From contig NZ_ARVV01000001.1 in the NCBI RefSeq assembly GCF_000385375.1, positions 2,294,001-2,358,000 on the forward strand: a stretch of 64,000 nt of DNA. The letters are read 5' to 3'. Every line of letters starts with the position of its first letter. Position 1 is the first letter of the stretch. Shown piece by piece: positions 55,075 through 63,309 of this stretch. The notes beneath the pieces are model-generated. The model did not search any database, was not told where the DNA came from, and saw only the letters and a list, made by a program, of their open reading frames with translations. Source of the stretch: Methyloversatilis discipulorum (GTDB lineage Bacteria; Pseudomonadota; Gammaproteobacteria; Burkholderiales; Rhodocyclaceae). Position numbers and translations under genes: made by a program.

Positions 55075-57327
55075 ATGACAATCGTGCTCCGTCACACCCC
55101 GATCGCCCTCGCGCTTGCGCTGATGGGCCAGGCTGCAATGGCCGATCAACCGATTCTCGCCCCGACCGTGGTCATCACCGGCACCCGTGTCGAACAGAAT
55201 TCCTTCGACCTGCCGATGGCCATCGATTCGATCGACGCGGCAACCATCCAGGAACAGCGCGCGACGGTGAACCTGTCCGAGGTGATCAACCGCGTGCCCG
55301 GTGTTGCCGCGGCAGGGAAGGAGAACTACACGCAGGAACAGTCGCTCACCATCCGCGGCTTCGGCGCGCGCTCCGCCTTCGGTGTACGCGGTGTAAAGCT
55401 GTTCGCCGACGGCATCCCGGCCAGCACGCCGGATGGTCAGGGCGGTACCGGCCTGTTCGATCTCGCCTCGGCCAGCCGCATCGAAGTGCTGCGCGGCCCG
55501 TTCTCGGCGCTGTACGGCAACCACTCGGGTGGCGTGGTGCAGGTGTTTACCGAGGACGGACCAGAGCGCTTCACGCTGACCCCCAGCTTCCAGTTCGGCA
55601 GCTACGACACGGCCCGCTACGGCCTGAAGTTCGGTGACACCATCGGCATTTTCAACTACACCGCCAGCGTGTCGCACTTCCGTACCGACGGTTACCGTGC
55701 CTACAGCGAATCCGACAAGGATCAGGCGAACTTCAAGGCGAAGTGGCAGCTGGGCGACCGGTCGACACTGACCGTTGTCGGCAACTACATGCACCAGCAG
55801 GGGCAGGACCCGCTGGGCCTGAACATCGATCAGTTGAATGGTGACCGCCGGCAGCAGGGCACCGGCGCGCTGTCGGGCGCCAACGGCGTCCGTAACGCCG
55901 AGTTCTTCGGTACGCGTCGCACGCTTGAGAACAGCCAGGGCGGCGTCATCTTCGAGACCGCGCTGACCGATCGAGATACCGTGCGTGCGGCCTTCTTCCT
56001 CGGCAACCGCAACAACGCGCAGTACCTGGCCATCAATGCGCTGGTACAGAACAACATCCGCGCGGCCGGCGGCCTGTCCACCTTCGATCGTGACTACTGG
56101 GGTACCAACGTACGCTGGACGCACAAGTACGACAAAGCGACGATGACCGTCGGCGCCGAATACGAGCGCGCGGACGAAGATCGCAAGGGCTATCGCAATG
56201 GCGCAACGGTTGCCAACGACAATCTGCTCAACGTCAATTACGGCTCTCAGGGCGAGCTCAAGCGAAACGAACTGAACACCGCCGAGCAGAGCGGCATCTT
56301 CCTGCAGGGTGAGGTGGAAGCGACCGAGCGGCTTCTTCTGTCCGCCGGCGTGCGCTATTCCAAGGTCGAGTTCTCGTCCAAGGACAAGTTTGTCTGCACG
56401 ACCGATGGCGCGGCCTGCAGCGGCTCGACCCTCACCGTCAACACGGGTCTGAACCGCCTTAACCCTGACGACAGCGGCTCCGCCGATTACAGCGACTGGA
56501 CCTCGACCGTCGGTGCCGTATTCAAGCTGACGCCGACCACCAATCTCTATGCGAATGCTGGTCAGAGCTTCGAGGCCCCGACGCTGATCGAGCTCGCCTA
56601 TCGCCCGAACGACCTGTCAGGCCTGAACCTCGACCTCAAGCCGTCGACCAGTAACCAGTACGAGATTGGTGTGAAGTCCTACGTCACCGACACCACCCGG
56701 ATCGACGCCGCGGTCTTCTACATCGACTCCGAGAAGGAGATCGTTACGCAGAGCAATCAGAACGGTCGCGTCGTCTATCAGAACGCTGGCGACACCTCGC
56801 GCAAGGGCTTCGAGCTGTCGATCGACTCGCGCCTGACGCAGAGTTTCACCGCCTATGCCGCTCTGACGCTGATCGACGCGAAGTTCGAGGATGCCTTCCG
56901 CACGTGTCTGGTCGCGCAGTGCGCAAGTACGAACCCGCCGGGCATCACGGCCAACTCGAGCGTGGTGAGCGAAGGCAACAAGATCGCCGGCATCGCCAAT
57001 AAGTCCTTCTATGGCGAGCTGACATATCGCCACGCCGGCCTCGGCTTCAACGGCGCGATCGAGTACCGAGCCAGCGGCCGCATGTTCGGTGATGACACCA
57101 ATCAGGTACGCGTTGGTGGCTATGGCGTGGCGGCGATCCGCGGCGGCTTCACGCAGAAGCTCGGTGGCTGGCGCGTCAGTGAGTTCGCGCGCATCGACAA
57201 CCTGTTCGACAAGGACTACGTAGGCTCGGTGTACATCAACGCAGGCGACGCGCTGACCGGACGCTACTACGCACCGGCCGGCGAACGCAGCTGGCTCATC
57301 GGCATCTCGGCCGCCTACGCGCTGTAA
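55075..57327 (+). CDS. TonB-dependent receptor (FecA/siderophore-like)
   Basis: A 750-residue outer membrane receptor. It has a signal peptide (PIALALALMGQAAMA), a plug domain with VVITGTRVEQNSFDLP, LSEVINRVPGVAAAGKENY, LTIRGFGARSAFGVRGVKLFADGIP and IEVLRGPFSALYGNHSGGVV, and a barrel ending in SWLIGISAAYAL. RGFGARSAFGVRG is typical of siderophore or polyamine-metal receptors. The substrate is not clear. No riboswitch or Fur box was recognised upstream. A TATACT hexamer at 54970 may be its -10. The end overlaps the convergent tatD by 13 bp. Confidence 0.9.
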   Translation: MTIVLRHTPIALALALMGQAAMADQPILAPTVVITGTRVEQNSFDLPMAIDSIDAATIQEQRATVNLSEVINRVPGVAAAGKENYTQEQSLTIRGFGARSAFGVRGVKLFADGIPASTPDGQGGTGLFDLASASRIEVLRGPFSALYGNHSGGVVQVFTEDGPERFTLTPSFQFGSYDTARYGLKFGDTIGIFNYTASVSHFRTDGYRAYSESDKDQANFKAKWQLGDRSTLTVVGNYMHQQGQDPLGLNIDQLNGDRRQQGTGALSGANGVRNAEFFGTRRTLENSQGGVIFETALTDRDTVRAAFFLGNRNNAQYLAINALVQNNIRAAGGLSTFDRDYWGTNVRWTHKYDKATMTVGAEYERADEDRKGYRNGATVANDNLLNVNYGSQGELKRNELNTAEQSGIFLQGEVEATERLLLSAGVRYSKVEFSSKDKFVCTTDGAACSGSTLTVNTGLNRLNPDDSGSADYSDWTSTVGAVFKLTPTTNLYANAGQSFEAPTLIELAYRPNDLSGLNLDLKPSTSNQYEIGVKSYVTDTTRIDAAVFYIDSEKEIVTQSNQNGRVVYQNAGDTSRKGFELSIDSRLTQSFTAYAALTLIDAKFEDAFRTCLVAQCASTNPPGITANSSVVSEGNKIAGIANKSFYGELTYRHAGLGFNGAIEYRASGRMFGDDTNQVRVGGYGVAAIRGGFTQKLGGWRVSEFARIDNLFDKDYVGSVYINAGDALTGRYYAPAGERSWLIGISAAYAL

Positions 57328-58103
57328 GACGCAGCCAGCCGGGGCAGCACGCGAAGCGCGTTGGCCCCGGTGGCGGCGATCAGTTCGTCGGTCGCAATGC
57401 CCCGGATGCCGGCGATCACCTGCGCGATGCGCGGGAGATTGGCCGGCTCGTTGCGTTCACCGGCGGCGAATTCCGGCGGGATGTCCGGTGCGTCGGTTTC
57501 GAGCACGATGGATTCCAGCGGCAGTTCGGTCACCAGGCGGCGCAGGTTCAATGCGCGCTGCCAGGTCACCGCCCCGCCGAAGCCGAGTGCAAAACCCAGC
57601 TTGATGAATTCGTCGGCCTGCTGACGGCTGCCGTTGAAGGCATGGGCGATGCCGCCCGGCCCGTTGCGGCCGAACACGGCGCGCAGGTGCTTGAGTATCC
57701 GGTCCTGACTGCGCCGCACGTGCAGCAGCACCGGCAGGCCGCGCTCACGCGCAAGCTTCAACTGGGCGACGAAGTACCACTCCTGCAGTTCGGGATCGAT
57801 GTCGCTTACGAAGAAATCGAGGCCGATCTCGCCGACCGCGACGACGTCGTGCGCATCCAGTTCCATCGCCAGCCGGTCCACATCGTCGGGTCGCGCTGCC
57901 GGCACGAAGAGCGGATGGATGCCCAATGCAAAGCGCAGATCCGCCTGTCCGTCACACAGCGCCCTCACCCGGCCAAAGCCGTCGCGGTCGACCGCCGGCA
58001 GCACCATGCAGCCGACCCCGGCACGGCGCGCGCGCTCGATCATAGCGATGCGGTCGGCATCGAATTCGAAGGCGTCGAGATGGCAGTGAGTGTCGATCAG
58101 CAT
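57315..58103 (-). CDS. TatD family metal-dependent hydrolase
   Basis: A 262-residue TIM-barrel amidohydrolase-fold protein. Seen are the N-terminal IDTHCHLD (HxH), AVGEIGLDFF (Glu ligand), LPVLLHVRRSQD (His), GIAHAFNGS (His) and LETDAPDIPP (Asp), all intact. TatD proteins are 3'-5' nucleases or deoxyribonucleases. It is YjjV-like rather than TatD proper, judged by length and the FALGIHPLFVP segment; this sub-assignment is moderate. Confidence 0.92.
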   Translation of the reverse strand: MLIDTHCHLDAFEFDADRIAMIERARRAGVGCMVLPAVDRDGFGRVRALCDGQADLRFALGIHPLFVPAARPDDVDRLAMELDAHDVVAVGEIGLDFFVSDIDPELQEWYFVAQLKLARERGLPVLLHVRRSQDRILKHLRAVFGRNGPGGIAHAFNGSRQQADEFIKLGFALGFGGAVTWQRALNLRRLVTELPLESIVLETDAPDIPPEFAAGERNEPANLPRIAQVIAGIRGIATDELIAATGANALRVLPRLAASYSA

Positions 58104-58162
58104 GATCGGTTTCGGAGAGCAGGGAGGTCAGCATAGCGCTGCTCTGCTCAGCCAGGAAACGA

Positions 58163-58200
58163 CAGGGGCCGGTGATGCATCCGTGCACCACCGGCCCCTG
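58163..58200 (-). terminator. Strong hairpin after the glycine-zipper gene
   Basis: A perfect 12-bp stem CAGGGGCCGGTG / CACCGGCCCCTG with a 14-nt loop. On the minus strand it is followed by TCGTTTCC. It lies between the lipoprotein gene and tatD and probably terminates the former. Confidence 0.65.
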
Positions 58201-58227
58201 AGCGGGCATCACGTTCGCCCCGCTCGT

Positions 58228-58455
58228 TCAGCGCTTCTTCTTGCCCATCTCGTTACCGATGGCGCCGCCGACGATGGCGCCACCCACCGTACCGACAGTG
58301 CTGCCGCCGGTCAGCACCGAACCGGCAACGCCACCGGCCGCGGCACCAATCATTGCGTTGCTCTCGCTGCGGCTCATGCCGGCACAGCCAGTCGTCAGGG
58401 CAGCCAGCACCGCCACGATGGATACGGTCTTGAGGGTATGGATCGGCGTTTTCAT
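58228..58455 (-). CDS. Glycine-zipper lipoprotein (OsmB-like)
   Basis: A 75-residue protein with a lipobox (LAALTTGCAG) and a glycine-zipper 2TM-like stretch with GxxxG spacing (MIGAAAGGVAGSVLTGG, VGGAIVGGAIGNEMG), ending in KKKR. Such small envelope lipoproteins (OsmB, SlyB relatives) are often stress-induced; their function is poorly defined. A GGAG-containing site precedes the ATG. Confidence 0.88.
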   Translation of the reverse strand: MKTPIHTLKTVSIVAVLAALTTGCAGMSRSESNAMIGAAAGGVAGSVLTGGSTVGTVGGAIVGGAIGNEMGKKKR

Positions 58456-58659
58456 CGCGTTTCTCCGCAGTCATTGATCGGTCAGCACGCGATGTCGATC
58501 GCTCGCGGCTTGATCTGAAGTCTAGGGAGAGGTCCGCTGTCACGCGGTAGGCCGGCAACGATGCGGGCTGTCGGCGGAATCCGACGTCCGGCGGGCCTTG
58601 TGCGCAGCGAAAGCCGAACCGCCGATCGCCGGCAGGACGGGCGTTCCACGCCCGATGCG

Positions 58660-58746
58660 GTGGGAAGGGTCTTCTGCCCCCCGACAGCAGCCTTGATCGA
58701 AGCCGGCGAACCGCAACGGCCCAGTCGCGGCCAAGGCCGCTCCCAC
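58660..58746. repeat. REP pair (REPIN-like)
   Basis: A GTGGGA-headed hairpin at 58660-58685 (GGGTC-type stem, partly worn) faces a GCGGCC-type hairpin at 58724-58746. They lie in the 337-bp gap between the lipoprotein gene and the tRNA; the rest of the gap shows nothing recognisable. Confidence 0.85.
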
Positions 58747-58792
58747 AGGGAGAATGCGCCAGATCCACGACCTGAGTCGGTTGTTCCTGTGT

Positions 58793-58877
58793 TGGTGCCC
58801 GGAACGGGACTTGAACCCGTAAGCCTTGCGGCGGCGGATTTTAAGTCCGCTGTGTTTACCAGTTTCACCATCCGGGC
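58793..58877 (-). tRNA. tRNA-Leu (anticodon UAA)
   Basis: On the minus strand an 85-nt class II tRNA with acceptor stem GCCCGGA / TCCGGGC, anticodon stem-loop GCGGA-CTTAAAA-TCCGC (anticodon TAA), a variable arm, the T-loop GGTTCAAGTCC and an encoded CCA end. It reads UUA and probably UUG codons. Confidence 0.96.
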
Positions 58878-58917
58878 GGACGGAACGGCGGCGAGTATGC
58901 CACCGATGCGGCCGGAA

Positions 58918-60015
58918 TCAGCCGGCGCGTACGACCGGCGCTGCGCTGCGATCACCGACGCGGCCGATCACGGACGCGGCATCGAAGCCGTGACGGCGGA
59001 AGGTGGCAATCACTGCGTCCAGCGCCTCCGGCGCGCAGGACACGAGCAGGCCACCGCTGGTCTGCGGATCGGTGAGCAGCGCGCGGTCTTCCGCCGCGAA
59101 CCCGTCGGCGAGCACGACGCGCTCGCCGTAGCCGGCCCAGTTGCGGTTCGATGCACCGGTGACGAAGCCCTGCGCGGCGAGCTCGCGCGTGCCAGCATGC
59201 AGCGGCACTGCCGACCATTCGATGGCCACGTCGCAGCCGGAGCCACGCGCCAGTTCGAGCGCGTGGCCGGCGAGGCCGAAGCCGGTCACGTCGGTCAGCG
59301 CATGCACACCCGGCAGCGCCGCCAGATCCGGCCCGGGCGTGTTCAGTTTGGTCGTGCTGGCGATCATGCGCGCATAGCCGGCGTCGTCCAGCGCCCCCTT
59401 CTTCAGCGCGGCCGACATGACGCCGACGCCGAGCGGCTTGCCCAGCACCAGCACGTCGCCCGGCTGCGCGTCGGCATTGCGGCGGATGCGGTCCGGATGG
59501 GCGATGCCGAGCGCTACCAGACCGTAGATCGCCTCGACCGAATCGATGGTGTGGCCACCGGCAACGACGATGCCGGCGTCGCGGCAGACCGACGCGCCGC
59601 CTTCCAGGATGCGACCTATTGTCGTGGTCGACAGTACGTTGATCGGCATGCCGACCAGCGCCAGCGCGAGGATGGGCCGGCCGCCCATCGCGTAGACGTC
59701 GCTGATCGCGTTGGTGGCGGCGATACGGCCGAAGTCGAAGGGGTCGTCGACGATGGGCATGAAAAAATCGGTGGTCGCGATCAGCGCCTGCTCGTCGTTG
59801 AGGCGGTAGACCGCCGCGTCGTCCGACGTTTCGATGCCCACCATCAGTTCCGGCGGCACCGGCATCGCCGCCGTGTGCTTCAGGATGTCGGACAGCACGC
59901 CAGGCGCGATCTTGCAGCCGCAGCCGCCGCCGTGCGAGAGGGAAGTCAGTCGGGGTTCGGGGTTCGCTGCCTGTGCTTCGTTCATCTGTCGATCCAGTTC
60001 CTGCGGGGTTGTCAT
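58918..60015 (-). CDS. selD: Selenide, water dikinase (SelD; SenC of selenoneine synthesis)
   Basis: A 365-residue enzyme making selenophosphate from selenide and ATP. The N-terminal GGGCGCKIAP holds the catalytic Cys32 and Lys35 (Cys form, not Sec). Also seen are TSDDAAVYRL, TTDFFMPIVDDPFDFGRIAA and GGHTIDSVEAIYGL. ATG at 60015 overlaps the senB stop (ATGA), so the two are cotranscribed. In sen clusters this gene is senC, supplying selenophosphate to SenB. It could also serve selenocysteine or selenouridine synthesis, but no selA/selB or other Sec genes are in the window. Confidence 0.94.
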   Translation of the reverse strand: MTTPQELDRQMNEAQAANPEPRLTSLSHGGGCGCKIAPGVLSDILKHTAAMPVPPELMVGIETSDDAAVYRLNDEQALIATTDFFMPIVDDPFDFGRIAATNAISDVYAMGGRPILALALVGMPINVLSTTTIGRILEGGASVCRDAGIVVAGGHTIDSVEAIYGLVALGIAHPDRIRRNADAQPGDVLVLGKPLGVGVMSAALKKGALDDAGYARMIASTTKLNTPGPDLAALPGVHALTDVTGFGLAGHALELARGSGCDVAIEWSAVPLHAGTRELAAQGFVTGASNRNWAGYGERVVLADGFAAEDRALLTDPQTSGGLLVSCAPEALDAVIATFRRHGFDAASVIGRVGDRSAAPVVRAG

Positions 60016-61001
60016 GCGGTCGCGACGCCGTGTCGCGGGCCGAAGGATGCCAGACATCCGTCGACCAGCGCGACCAGCGCCGCACGCTCTCGTTCGGGCG
60101 CGAACAGCGGTGCGCGCGCCGCGCACTGCCGCTCGAGCCGGGCCAGCCAGCCGGCATCGTCGCGCGCGCGGCCGATGCAGGCGGCCAGCGCCGCCGCGTC
60201 GCCGGCCTCGAAACAGCCGTCGTAGTCCTCGCCGAGCAGGCCGACGTTGCCGTCGATGCGCGACGCGATCACCGGCACGCCGCAGCGCACAGCCTCGATC
60301 ACCGTATGCGCGCCGCCCTCCATGCGGCTCGGATGCACCAGCACGCTGGCGCGCGCCAGCCGACGCAGCGTGTCGCCGTGCGTCAGCCCACCCAGCCAGC
60401 GATAGTGCGGGCATTCCTGCATCAGCGTGCGCGCCTGCTCGCCCAGCGCGGGATCCAGCGCCCCACCGATGTGGTCGATGCGGATGTCGGTGCGCGTGCG
60501 CAACCGGCGCACCGCGTCGAACAGGGTGTCCGGCGCCTTCTCGGCGCGCAGGTGGCCTATCATCAGCGCGCGCAGATGGCGCGTCGGCGGTGCAACGCGT
60601 GCGCGCGCCGGCGTCGATTGCAGCAGCACGCTGCAGCGTGCGCGCAGCGCCGGCGGCAGAGCACGTGCGCCAAGCGTGTTCAGCGTGATCAGGCGATCGG
60701 CAATGGCCAGTGAATGCCGGGCCGAGGCGTCGCAGTCGATGTCGCGGTACAGATCGGTGCCGGTCAGCGCGAGCAGCAGCGGACGCGACGGGTGTGCCTT
60801 CCGCCACGCGGTGGCGGCTGCGGCGGAACGGCGGGCGTGCAGTGCGATCATCAATGCCTCGTCGCCGCCCTGCCAGTCGGACACCAGCTGCACGTCAAAA
60901 CGCGGCCGCAGCATGGCGGCCCAGCGCCGTGCGGTGCGCCAGTTGCCGTTGTTGGCGTCGGCCAGCGCCGGCGTGACGATGACAATGGATGGACGGGACA
61001 T
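60012..61001 (-). CDS. senB: Selenosugar synthase SenB (TIGR04348-type glycosyltransferase)
   Basis: A 329-residue GT4-like enzyme. It starts IVIVTPALADANNGNWRTARRW, the family N-terminus, and has GTDLYRDI, GHLRAEKAPDTLF and VHPSRMEGGAHTVIEAVRCG as the donor site. SenB joins selenophosphate with a UDP-N-acetyl sugar to a selenosugar. The assignment rests on the family motifs and on its overlap with selD and divergence from senA, the known sen gene set. Its ATG is 13 bp from the senA ATG on the other strand. Confidence 0.9.
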   Translation of the reverse strand: MSRPSIVIVTPALADANNGNWRTARRWAAMLRPRFDVQLVSDWQGGDEALMIALHARRSAAAATAWRKAHPSRPLLLALTGTDLYRDIDCDASARHSLAIADRLITLNTLGARALPPALRARCSVLLQSTPARARVAPPTRHLRALMIGHLRAEKAPDTLFDAVRRLRTRTDIRIDHIGGALDPALGEQARTLMQECPHYRWLGGLTHGDTLRRLARASVLVHPSRMEGGAHTVIEAVRCGVPVIASRIDGNVGLLGEDYDGCFEAGDAAALAACIGRARDDAGWLARLERQCAARAPLFAPERERAALVALVDGCLASFGPRHGVATA

Positions 61002-61014
61002 GGACGTGTGTTCG

Positions 61015-62238
61015 ATGGAGGCCTCAGATCAATCGGCAAGCGCCCGTCGCGGAGACCGCCGGGCTCTCGCGGCAGCGCTGCGCGCCAGCCGCAACGACAC
61101 GCTGGCCCGTTTCGCCGACTATCGGCGCGCCTGCCCGACACTGCGCATCCCGGCTCACGAAACGCTGAATCCGCCGCTGTGGGAGCTGGGCCACATCGGA
61201 TGGTTCCAGGCGTGGTGGACGCTGCGTAATCCGCACTTCCTGAAGGGCGTGCGTGCCGACCCCGACGTCGCACGCACACCGCCGCTGCGGGCGAACGCCG
61301 ACGCGCTGTACGACTCCAGCCGCGTGCCCCACGCGAGCCGCCCCACCCTGCCGCTGCCGGACGCCGACGCGACGCTGGACGATCTCGCCCGGCAGCTGGA
61401 CGCTGTCCTTTCGTTGCTGGCCGACGTGCCGGGAGACAGCGACGACGCGCTCTACTTCTTCCGCCTGTCCTTGCTGCACGAGGACATGCACCACGAAGCC
61501 GCGCTGTACATGGCGCAGCAACTCGACATCGTGGTGGACGACCTGCGCTGGCAGCCGGCAGCGGCCGGCGCACGCGACACGCTGTCGCTGCCCGCGGCCC
61601 GCCATCAGCTCGGCAGCAGCGGACACGGCTTCGCCTTCGACAACGAACTGAGCGCGCACGCGGTGAGCGTGCCGGCGCTGGACATAGACAGCGCTGCGGT
61701 CAGCTGGCGTGACTACCTGCCCTTCGTCGATGCCGGCGGCTACGACGACCCGCGCTGGTGGAGCAGCGAAGGCTGGCGCTGGCGCACGGCGCAGCGGCGC
61801 ACGCAGCCGCGCTACCTGAGACGCGCCGGCAGCGACTGGGAGCGCTGCATTTACGGCCGCTGGCAGGCGCTCGACGCGGACACCGCGGCCTGTCATCTGA
61901 GCGCCTACGAAGCCGAAGCGTGGTGCCGCTGGGCCGGTCGCCGGCTGCCGACCGAAGCGGAATGGGAGTACGCGGCACTGAGCTCGGCACTGACTGCTGC
62001 GGACCGCTTCCGCTGGGGCGCCGTATGGGAATGGACGGCCAGTGATTTCCTGCCTTACCCCGGCTTCGCGCCCCACCCCTACCGCGACTATTCGGCGCCG
62101 TGGTTCGGCGACCGCCGCGTGCTGCGCGGCGCCTCCTTCATGACGCAGCCGCGCATGCGCGACCCGCGCTACCGCAACTTCTTCCGGCCCGACCGCGACG
62201 ACGTGCCGGCCGGTTTCCGCAGCTGCGCGCTCGACTGA
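61015..62238 (+). CDS. senA: Selenoneine synthase SenA (EgtB-like non-heme iron enzyme)
   Basis: A 407-residue protein with a DinB-like N-terminal domain carrying the iron site His155, His159 and Glu161 (LLHEDMHHEA), and a C-terminal sulfatase-modifying/FGE domain (LPTEAEWEYAAL, WEWTASDFLPYPGF, VLRGASFMTQ). It is related to EgtB of ergothioneine synthesis; SenA couples hercynine with the selenosugar to form selenoneine. ATG at 61015 is preferred; another at 61000 would overlap the senB start codon. It ends 11 bp from the convergent egtD. Sen rather than Egt assignment comes from the senB/senC neighbours. Confidence 0.9.
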   Translation: MEASDQSASARRGDRRALAAALRASRNDTLARFADYRRACPTLRIPAHETLNPPLWELGHIGWFQAWWTLRNPHFLKGVRADPDVARTPPLRANADALYDSSRVPHASRPTLPLPDADATLDDLARQLDAVLSLLADVPGDSDDALYFFRLSLLHEDMHHEAALYMAQQLDIVVDDLRWQPAAAGARDTLSLPAARHQLGSSGHGFAFDNELSAHAVSVPALDIDSAAVSWRDYLPFVDAGGYDDPRWWSSEGWRWRTAQRRTQPRYLRRAGSDWERCIYGRWQALDADTAACHLSAYEAEAWCRWAGRRLPTEAEWEYAALSSALTAADRFRWGAVWEWTASDFLPYPGFAPHPYRDYSAPWFGDRRVLRGASFMTQPRMRDPRYRNFFRPDRDDVPAGFRSCALD

Positions 62239-62249
62239 TCGGCCTCTCA

Positions 62250-63215
62250 TCAGGCGCACGCAAGGAAGACGGCGAACCCGTCGCGCGCGTCGGTCCAGCA
62301 GGCGACGTCGCCGAAACCGGCTTCACGCAGCAAGGTGTCAAAGCGCGTGCGCGTCCATTTCCATGAGTGCTCGGTCAGGATGCGCTCGCCGGCGGCGAAA
62401 CGGCGCTCGCCACCCGGCCAATGCACTGTGAGCGACTGTCTCGCCTCCAGATGCATTTCGATACGCGAACGTTCAGGGTCGAAGAAGGCGACGTGGCGCC
62501 AGTCGGCGAGGCGGAAATCGGTGCCGGCGATGCGGTTCAGATGGCGCAGCACATTCAGGTTGAAGGCGGCGGTGACGCCGAGCGCGTCGTCGTAGGCGGC
62601 GTCGAGCACGGCCTTGTCCTTGACCAGATCGACGCCGATCAGCAGTGCGCCGCCGCGAGCCGCCGTGCGCGCTTCGCGCAGCAGGCGCAGCGCCTCGCCC
62701 GGCGCGAAGTTGCCGATGCTGGAGCCGGGGTAGAACACCAGCGCCGGACCTTCATACAGCGTCGCCGGCAGTGCGAGGGCGGCCGAAAAGTCGAGGCCGA
62801 CACCCAGCATGTCCATGTCCGGATGGGCGCGCTGCAGGCACTCGAGCGAGTGCTTCAGGAAGTCGACCGAAATGTCGACCGCGACGTAGCGGCGCGGCGC
62901 GAACAGCGGAAACAGCTTCGCCGCCTTGGCGCAGCTGCCGGCGCCGAGGTCGATCAGGTCGTGCGCCGCGCCCACGTGCGCACGCAGCCGTGCCGCCATG
63001 TCGGCGGAGTGGGCATCGAAGATGGCCGCTTCGGTACGCGTCGGATAGTACTCGTCCAGTTCGGTGATGGCTTCGAACAGCCGCGAACCCAGCGCGTCGT
63101 AGAAATACTTCGGCGACACCCGCGCCACCGGCGCCTGCAGACCGGACCACAGCGCCGACATCTGCCGCGCGTCGTCGACCGGTTGCAGCTGGATGAAACG
63201 CGGCGTGCGCACCAT
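62250..63215 (-). CDS. egtD: L-histidine N(alpha)-methyltransferase (EgtD)
   Basis: A 321-residue SAM-dependent enzyme that trimethylates histidine to hercynine, the acceptor used by SenA. Seen are SPKYFYDALGSRLFEAITELDEYYPTRTE, the SAM loop DLGAGSCAKAAKL, VFYPGSSIGNF and, near the end, RIEMHLEARQ. ATG at 63215 follows AGGGGAA; a longer frame has no family match. Its presence closes the pathway from histidine to selenoneine within this window. Confidence 0.94.
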   Translation of the reverse strand: MVRTPRFIQLQPVDDARQMSALWSGLQAPVARVSPKYFYDALGSRLFEAITELDEYYPTRTEAAIFDAHSADMAARLRAHVGAAHDLIDLGAGSCAKAAKLFPLFAPRRYVAVDISVDFLKHSLECLQRAHPDMDMLGVGLDFSAALALPATLYEGPALVFYPGSSIGNFAPGEALRLLREARTAARGGALLIGVDLVKDKAVLDAAYDDALGVTAAFNLNVLRHLNRIAGTDFRLADWRHVAFFDPERSRIEMHLEARQSLTVHWPGGERRFAAGERILTEHSWKWTRTRFDTLLREAGFGDVACWTDARDGFAVFLACA

Positions 63216-63309
63216 GGTCCATTCCCCTCGTATTCTGTTTACTGCGCGGGCGGCCGATTGCCCGCAGTGGATCCCGCCGGCGCGACCGGCCACTCGCCAA
63301 GGATGATAC

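Noticed and set aside
61015..62238. SenA as an ordinary ergothioneine EgtB
   Set aside because: The senB and selD neighbours and the absence of egtA, egtC and egtE in the window favour the selenoneine assignment, though the folds are alike.
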